Assembly: GCF_938020365.1 (NCBI RefSeq)
Contig: NZ_CALIIB010000095.1
Coordinates: 1 to 26,052 of the forward strand
Direction of reading: 5' to 3'
DNA length: 26,052 nt
Source: an uncultured Streptococcus sp.
Lineage (GTDB): Bacteria; Bacillota; Bacilli; Lactobacillales; Streptococcaceae
This document shows, one piece after another, positions 22,159 through 26,052 of the stretch. Position 1 is the stretch's first letter. Each line of letters starts with the position of its first letter. A model generated the notes under the pieces. It was not told where the DNA came from. It searched no databases and saw only the letters and a program-made list of their open reading frames with translations. Both the position numbers and the translations under genes were made by a program.

Positions 22159-22186
22159 GAAAAAGAAAAAGCCCATCTGGGCTTTT
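22159..22186 (-). terminator. Intrinsic terminator after the ATP-cone gene
   Basis: Perfect 9-bp stem: 22167-22175 (aaaagccca) with 22178-22186, a 2-nt apex, and TTTTTCTTTTT after it on the minus strand. It lies 8 nt past the stop codon. Confidence 0.92.
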
Positions 22187-22194
22187 CAGCATTG

Positions 22195-22533
22195 TTATCG
22201 GATTTGCTCAAAATGCAAATGGACAGCGATATGATCACCATAACCACTACGCTCCAAATCACGCTGCAAGCGGTAGGAAATATAATGCTCAGCAATAGTG
22301 ATATAGCCCGCTCCCAAGAGACGGTTTTCAACCATAGACTGAATCATACTGATAGTGGCACGCTCAACCTTGGCTTCTTCCAGATCTAATGCGACTTTTT
22401 TTGTGACCAAGGCTAGATTTTGACGGAGGTCGTCTGTCAAGACATAAACAGTTTGAGCTGCTTTTAATACCGCTTGATAGATTTTATCTGGGTCAAAGTC
22501 AACGACTTCCCCACTGCGTTTAATAACTTTCAT
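22195..22533 (-). CDS. Stand-alone ATP-cone domain protein
   Basis: A 112-residue protein consisting almost wholly of an ATP-cone: MKVIKRSGEVVDFDPDKIYQ, then helices through VALDLEEAKV and SMIQSMVENRLL. It ends AEHYISYRLQRDLER plus a short tail. ATP-cones bind ATP/dATP and regulate ribonucleotide reductases (NrdA, NrdD) or form the effector part of NrdR. Here there is neither the NrdR zinc ribbon nor a reductase domain, so it is an orphan nucleotide sensor or a decoy subunit. AAGGAG precedes the ATG. It follows the GNAT gene by 15 nt and ends at a strong terminator. Function unknown; a partner reductase must be elsewhere. Confidence 0.8.
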   Translation of the reverse strand: MKVIKRSGEVVDFDPDKIYQAVLKAAQTVYVLTDDLRQNLALVTKKVALDLEEAKVERATISMIQSMVENRLLGAGYITIAEHYISYRLQRDLERSGYGDHIAVHLHFEQIR

Positions 22534-22548
22534 AAGATACTCCTTTAT

Positions 22549-23049
22549 TTATATATTTCTGATATAGCGTAAATCTCTGGCTTGACTGCTATCAAGCCAA
22601 TTTTCAGTGGCAGACTCGAAGACAAAACCCTCTTTTTCATAAAATGGAAGACCGATAGCATTTCCTTCCGTTACTGTAACAGCTTGCTCTCTGGCCTGAT
22701 ATTGTGATTTTTGATAACTTGTCAAAGTCTCCAGTAATGCATGACCGATTCCCAAACGTTGAGCCTGCGGCAAGATGTAGAGAACATAAACATTGGCTCT
22801 GCCGTCCTCACTCATTCCACCACCAATACAACCAAGCACCTGCCCATTCATTTCTGCCAGCCAATAGCCATTCCATTCAGGAGAAAGTTCAGTCAAGTCC
22901 TTCAGCAAACGTTCTTGGCTATAGAAAATGTCAAAGACTCGCTCTATGTAGGAAGATGAGTAAATATCTTTATAGGTAGCCAACCAAGTTTCTCTACATA
23001 TTTTTTGGATTAGTTGCCAATCATCCTTGCTTGCCTTACGAACCTGCAT
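22549..23049 (-). CDS. GNAT-family N-acetyltransferase
   Basis: A 166-residue acetyltransferase of the GCN5-related fold, using acetyl-CoA to acetylate an amine on an unknown small molecule or protein. Visible are the beta4 region YVLYILPQAQRLGIGHALLE with the acetyl-CoA-binding Q-x-x-G-x-G/A turn, and the late strand NAIGLPFYEKEGFVF typical of the fold. The frame extends to 23058, but the ATG at 23047-23049 lies 8 nt from the GAGAGG site and is preferred over the GTG/ATG embedded in it. A clear TTGAAA-N17-TATAAT promoter precedes it. It forms an operon with the ATP-cone gene. Confidence 0.85.
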   Translation of the reverse strand: MQVRKASKDDWQLIQKICRETWLATYKDIYSSSYIERVFDIFYSQERLLKDLTELSPEWNGYWLAEMNGQVLGCIGGGMSEDGRANVYVLYILPQAQRLGIGHALLETLTSYQKSQYQAREQAVTVTEGNAIGLPFYEKEGFVFESATENWLDSSQARDLRYIRNI

Positions 23050-23083
23050 TATCATCACCTCTCAAGCGATAACTTATACTATC

Positions 23084-23112
23084 ATTATACAATTTTTTCT
23101 CATTTTTTTCAA
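23084..23112 (-). promoter_or_regulatory. Promoter of the GNAT/ATP-cone operon, TTGAAA-N17-TATAAT
   Basis: On the minus strand TTGAAA (23107-23112) and TATAAT (23084-23089) are spaced 17 nt, close to consensus, about 35 nt before the start codon. Confidence 0.8.
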
Positions 23113-23272
23113 AAAGAATGAAACATTTAGAAAAAGACTGCAGAAATGAACCAAACCTCTTTCTTAGAATTCTATCTAACGTTTGAGGCGCCATTCAACT
23201 GCAATCCTTTTGAAATATTTTTCAGAGAACTATAAGTACTGGTCCTTTTAGATCAAGCTAATAATACATATA

Positions 23273-23872
23273 CTATATACCACTTTCCTCTAATACAATG
23301 TCTTGTTTCTTGTAACGATATTGCATTTTCCAATGATTTTCAGACACCTCTTCTAATTTCAGAGTTTTGTTAATCTTATTAAAAGGCAATTTCTCTTCCT
23401 CAACTTTCTTTAGGAGCTCAACTAATAAATCACCCCCAGCGTTTAGAGAAATCAAACTATCATCTTCACTATCGTATTGAAGCAAAACTTTCTTCGTTGG
23501 TTTGTGGATGACATTATAAAGATTAAAAGCCCTTTCAATGTCAAAATTCTTCTCTTTGTCTGCTATCATTGACACAGTATGTAACTCTAACCGACCAATT
23601 TTAAAAGCCCCGAAAAGACTGACAACAATCCCTAATCCAGCAAGTGTTTCCCAGATGAGAGAGAAAAGTTTTAAATCCCAATCTGTTATAAGGTTAAGAA
23701 ATAGATAAAGAGCCCCCAAACCAAACCCTAACAAAATTAGACCTGCGCCATAAAAACTTGCCTTATCACCAGTTCGAATAATTGGCTTGTCGTAAACTCT
23801 CTTCCCCTCAAGCTTTTCCAGACTACGCTTTGCCTTGTACTCTTCGATTCGTTGACTATGCTTTTCTGTCAT
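23273..23872 (-). CDS. Hypothetical protein with two transmembrane helices
   Basis: I do not recognise this 199-residue protein. It has a charged N-terminal cytoplasmic stretch (1-37, Lys/Glu-rich), then two hydrophobic segments forming a hairpin (about 39-62, FYGAGLILLGFGLGALYLFL; and about 69-93). A C-terminal soluble domain of about 105 residues follows (strand/helix alternation, Leu-rich 150-160, basic and acidic tail). There is no signal peptide or lipobox. It lies 56 nt downstream of dapA with only a weak AAGGTG site 12 nt from the ATG, so expression may be low or coupled to dapA. It is more AT-rich than its neighbours. A membrane-anchored accessory or stress protein is one possibility, not supported by any motif. 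Confidence 0.65.
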   Translation of the reverse strand: MTEKHSQRIEEYKAKRSLEKLEGKRVYDKPIIRTGDKASFYGAGLILLGFGLGALYLFLNLITDWDLKLFSLIWETLAGLGIVVSLFGAFKIGRLELHTVSMIADKEKNFDIERAFNLYNVIHKPTKKVLLQYDSEDDSLISLNAGGDLLVELLKKVEEEKLPFNKINKTLKLEEVSENHWKMQYRYKKQDIVLEESGI

Positions 23873-23928
23873 ATTATTTCATCACACCTTACTTACTCTA
23901 TATATAAAATCTAAAGCAAATTTGCCGA

Positions 23929-24864
23929 TCAATAATCTGGTCTCAAGACACCTTTAACAGTCTCTTTAGTCGCTTCATAGTCGCCATCAACCACGACCTT
24001 GATAATTCGCTTAGCATCTTCCTCAGGAGCTGGTACAAGCGGTAAGCGGGTTGGACCTGCTGCAAATCCCATGTAATTGAGCACAGCCTTGACTGGAGCT
24101 GGGCTTGGGTAAGAGAAAAGTGCATTGACCTTAGGGATGAATTTCCGTTGGATAGCAGCCGCTTTTTTGATATCATTGTGCTCAATAGCATCCAGCATTT
24201 CAAACATTTCATCACCATTTGTGTGAGAAGCAACGGAAATAACGCCATCGGCCCCCAGATTCATAGCATGAAAGGCATCACCATCCTCACCCGTATAAAT
24301 CAGGAACTCCTCTGGACGATGTTCGATCAGATAGGCCATATTCGCCAGACTAGTACATTCTTTAACGCCAATAATATTTGGATGTTCTGCCAGTCTCAGC
24401 ATGGTCTCAGGCGTCATCTCAACTACTACCCGTCCTGGGATATTATAGATAATAATCGGCAGGTTTGAAGCATCCGCAATGGCTTTAAAATGCTGATACA
24501 TGCCTTCTTGAGACGGTTTATTGTAATAGGGGACAATAGCCAAACCAGCCGCAAAACCACCAAATGCATCTACTTCTTTAACAAATTCGATGGAGTCGCG
24601 CGTTTCGTTGGTACCAACACCAGCTATCAAAGGAACGCGACCCTTGACAACTTTTTGAACAGCCGCAAATAATTCCAACTCTTCATCGTGGGTCAGGGTT
24701 GGACTTTCAGCAGTCGTTCCAGCTAGCAAAATCCCATCCGTATGGTGAGCCAAAAGGTGCTCAATCAAATCTGGAATGGCTTCAAAATTGATGGAGCCAT
24801 CTTCATGAAAAGGCGTAATGAAAGCTGTGATGATTTTACAATTCTTTAAATCTGCGTATGCCAT
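23929..24864 (-). CDS. dapA: 4-hydroxy-tetrahydrodipicolinate synthase
   Basis: Condenses aspartate semialdehyde with pyruvate at the entry to the diaminopimelate/lysine branch, needed for peptidoglycan lysine. The 311-residue TIM-barrel aldolase has the Schiff-base Lys168 in GVKECT, the proton-relay Tyr140 in IYNIPGR, Thr50-Thr51 in LAGTTAESPTL, and the second relay Tyr in PYYNKPSQEG. The C-terminal ~70 residues form the helical domain. AGAGAGG lies 7 nt before the ATG. It follows asd by 79 nt with a hairpin in between, and its substrate is the asd product. Confidence 0.97.
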   Translation of the reverse strand: MAYADLKNCKIITAFITPFHEDGSINFEAIPDLIEHLLAHHTDGILLAGTTAESPTLTHDEELELFAAVQKVVKGRVPLIAGVGTNETRDSIEFVKEVDAFGGFAAGLAIVPYYNKPSQEGMYQHFKAIADASNLPIIIYNIPGRVVVEMTPETMLRLAEHPNIIGVKECTSLANMAYLIEHRPEEFLIYTGEDGDAFHAMNLGADGVISVASHTNGDEMFEMLDAIEHNDIKKAAAIQRKFIPKVNALFSYPSPAPVKAVLNYMGFAAGPTRLPLVPAPEEDAKRIIKVVVDGDYEATKETVKGVLRPDY

Positions 24865-24884
24865 AGACTTACCTCTCTTTGTAT

Positions 24885-24918
24885 GAAAAGAGGATTGAAT
24901 GACAGATATTCAATCCTC
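24885..24918 (-). terminator. Hairpin between asd and dapA (partial terminator)
   Basis: Perfect 11-bp arms 24890-24900 and 24908-24918 with a 7-nt loop, followed by only TTTTC on the minus strand. It is probably an attenuating or processing hairpin rather than a full stop, since dapA has no obvious promoter of its own. Confidence 0.55.
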
Positions 24919-24943
24919 GACCTGTCACATATTTTCAGACAGT

Positions 24944-26020
24944 TTATTTTAATTCAAAAACAACTTCTTCTGTTGGACGAACCAAGCCACGCTCATGAAG
25001 AGTTTCAGCGATTTGGACAGAATTCCAAGCAGCACCTTTGAGAAGGTTGTCTGAAACAACCCACATGTGGATTCCTTTTTCTGCATCCAAGTCTTTACGG
25101 ATACGACCAACAAAGGTATCACGTGATCCAACAGCGTTGATAGCTTGAGGATAGATTTGATGAGCTACATCATCCTCAAGAACGGCTCCTGGAAAAGCTG
25201 CAATGACTGCCTTGACTTCTTCAATTGGAGCCACTTCTTTCGTTTCAATGTAAACAGACTCAGAGTGAGCTGACAAGACTGGAATACGTACACACGTTGC
25301 AGATACTGCGATGCTGTCATCTTCCATGATTTTCTTAGTTTCCTTGGTCATCTTCATCTCTTCGTAAGTGTAGTCATTGTCAGTGAAGACATCTATTTGT
25401 GGAAGAGCATTGAAGGCAATTGGATAGTGTTTCTTGTCACCACCAGAAGGTAGGATTTCCGCATGCAAATCACGTGGGGCAACACCATCATTCAACACTT
25501 CACGAAGTTCACGTTGCGTTTCAAGAATGGCTCCCATACCAGCACCTGAAACCGCCTGATATGTAGAAACAATGATACGCTCCAAGCCCCATTGCTGACG
25601 AACAGGCTCTAAAGCCACCATCATCTGAATAGTTGAGCAATTAGGACAAGCGATAATCCCTTTATGCTGATCTAGTGCATGAGCATTGACTTCTGGAACA
25701 ACCAGAGGCACATCAGGATTTTGGCGGAAATATGAGGTATTGTCTACTACGACTGCACCAGCTTTGACTGCATACGGAGCATATTTTGCTGAAGTAGAGC
25801 CACCAGCTGAGAAAAGAGCGATATCTACACCTTCAAAGGCAGTTTCTGTTGTTTCTTCGATAGTGACATCTTGTCCTTTGAACTGAAGAACCTTACCAGC
25901 TGAACGAGCAGAAGCCAAATAACGAATCTTGTCAATTGGAAGTGTTGATTCTTCCAGCATTTTAATCATTTGAGCGCCAACAGCACCAGTGGCACCAACT
26001 ACAGCAACTGTATATCCCAT
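24944..26020 (-). CDS. asd: Aspartate-semialdehyde dehydrogenase
   Basis: NADPH-dependent reduction of aspartyl phosphate to aspartate semialdehyde, shared by the lysine, threonine and methionine routes. From the chosen ATG the protein has 358 residues, as in the pneumococcal enzyme. It has the dinucleotide motif VGATGAVGAQ, the catalytic Cys128 in ACPNCSTIQ, the substrate-binding Arg in VRIPVLSAHSE and its His. An in-frame GTG at 26029 is inside the AGAGGTG ribosome site, so the ATG at 26018-26020, 8 nt from AGAGG, is preferred. It is first in asd-dapA as far as the window shows. Confidence 0.97.
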   Translation of the reverse strand: MGYTVAVVGATGAVGAQMIKMLEESTLPIDKIRYLASARSAGKVLQFKGQDVTIEETTETAFEGVDIALFSAGGSTSAKYAPYAVKAGAVVVDNTSYFRQNPDVPLVVPEVNAHALDQHKGIIACPNCSTIQMMVALEPVRQQWGLERIIVSTYQAVSGAGMGAILETQRELREVLNDGVAPRDLHAEILPSGGDKKHYPIAFNALPQIDVFTDNDYTYEEMKMTKETKKIMEDDSIAVSATCVRIPVLSAHSESVYIETKEVAPIEEVKAVIAAFPGAVLEDDVAHQIYPQAINAVGSRDTFVGRIRKDLDAEKGIHMWVVSDNLLKGAAWNSVQIAETLHERGLVRPTEEVVFELK

Positions 26021-26052
26021 ACAATCCACCTCTGAATTTTCTAAAAATTTTG

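Larger units (their letters stand above)
21892..22194. other. 303-bp regulatory region between the ATP-cone gene and the acyl-CoA dehydrogenase operon
   Basis: Non-coding. It holds the terminator of the ATP-cone gene (22159-22186), two candidate promoters for the dehydrogenase operon (21973-22004 and 22032-22061), and two cre-like sites (21958-21971 and 21926-21939) before the ribosome site. No small gene with a credible ribosome site was found. Confidence 0.7.

Noticed and set aside
24930..24960. CodY box near the end of asd
   Set aside because: Three mismatches to the consensus and placed at the 3' end of asd rather than at a promoter.

Overview
The window reads as a chromosomal segment of a low-GC streptococcus, most likely an oral sanguinis/sinensis/cristatus-type species. 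This rests on the close streptococcal look of TopA, DprA, TrmFO, RbgA and aspartate-semialdehyde dehydrogenase, the AGGAG-type ribosome binding sites, and a SigX (ComX) cin-box directly before dprA. All 26 intact genes lie on the minus strand, so transcription runs from high to low coordinates. No tRNA, rRNA, CRISPR array or intact insertion sequence was seen.

Layout, read from high coordinates down. (1) 26020-22195: asd and dapA (lysine/diaminopimelate entry), a small two-helix membrane protein, a GNAT acetyltransferase and an orphan ATP-cone protein. (2) 21891-16083: a complete short-chain acyl-CoA module in two operons. The first is acyl-CoA dehydrogenase/oxidase, 3-hydroxybutyryl-CoA dehydrogenase and thiolase. 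The second is enoyl-CoA hydratase and both 3-oxoacid CoA-transferase subunits. Each operon ends in a strong terminator, and the two promoters share a 10-bp motif at the same spacing plus cre-like sites. (3) 15898-12941: a LysR regulator, a second acyl-CoA-dehydrogenase-like protein that appears to have lost its catalytic glutamate, and a metallo-beta-lactamase-fold lactonase-like hydrolase, as one tight operon. (4) 12835-5532: housekeeping genes rbgA, rnhB, a maltose-acetyltransferase-family gene, dprA, topA, a nucleotidyltransferase-fold gene and trmFO. (5) 5416-2631: a compact operon of two different esterase-family hydrolases and a stand-alone ATP-grasp ligase, with a probable CodY box at its start. 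(6) 2237-257: acoA and acoB, the E1 alpha and beta subunits of a pyruvate/acetoin dehydrogenase complex. They are followed not by E2/E3 genes but by a hairpin and a decayed gene fragment on the other strand.

The most notable content is block 2. Its enzymes cover every step between butyrate (or acetoacetate) and acetyl-CoA: CoA transfer, alpha-beta dehydrogenation, hydration, NAD-linked oxidation and thiolysis. Streptococci are normally regarded as lacking beta-oxidation and a respiratory chain. No electron-transfer flavoprotein genes are present here, and the dehydrogenase resembles the short-chain acyl-CoA oxidase/glutaryl-CoA dehydrogenase branch, so direct transfer of electrons to oxygen (giving H2O2) is a reasonable, untested hypothesis. 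The degenerate dehydrogenase-hydrolase pair in block 3 and the esterase/esterase/ATP-grasp operon in block 5 are the other two candidates for undescribed biology.
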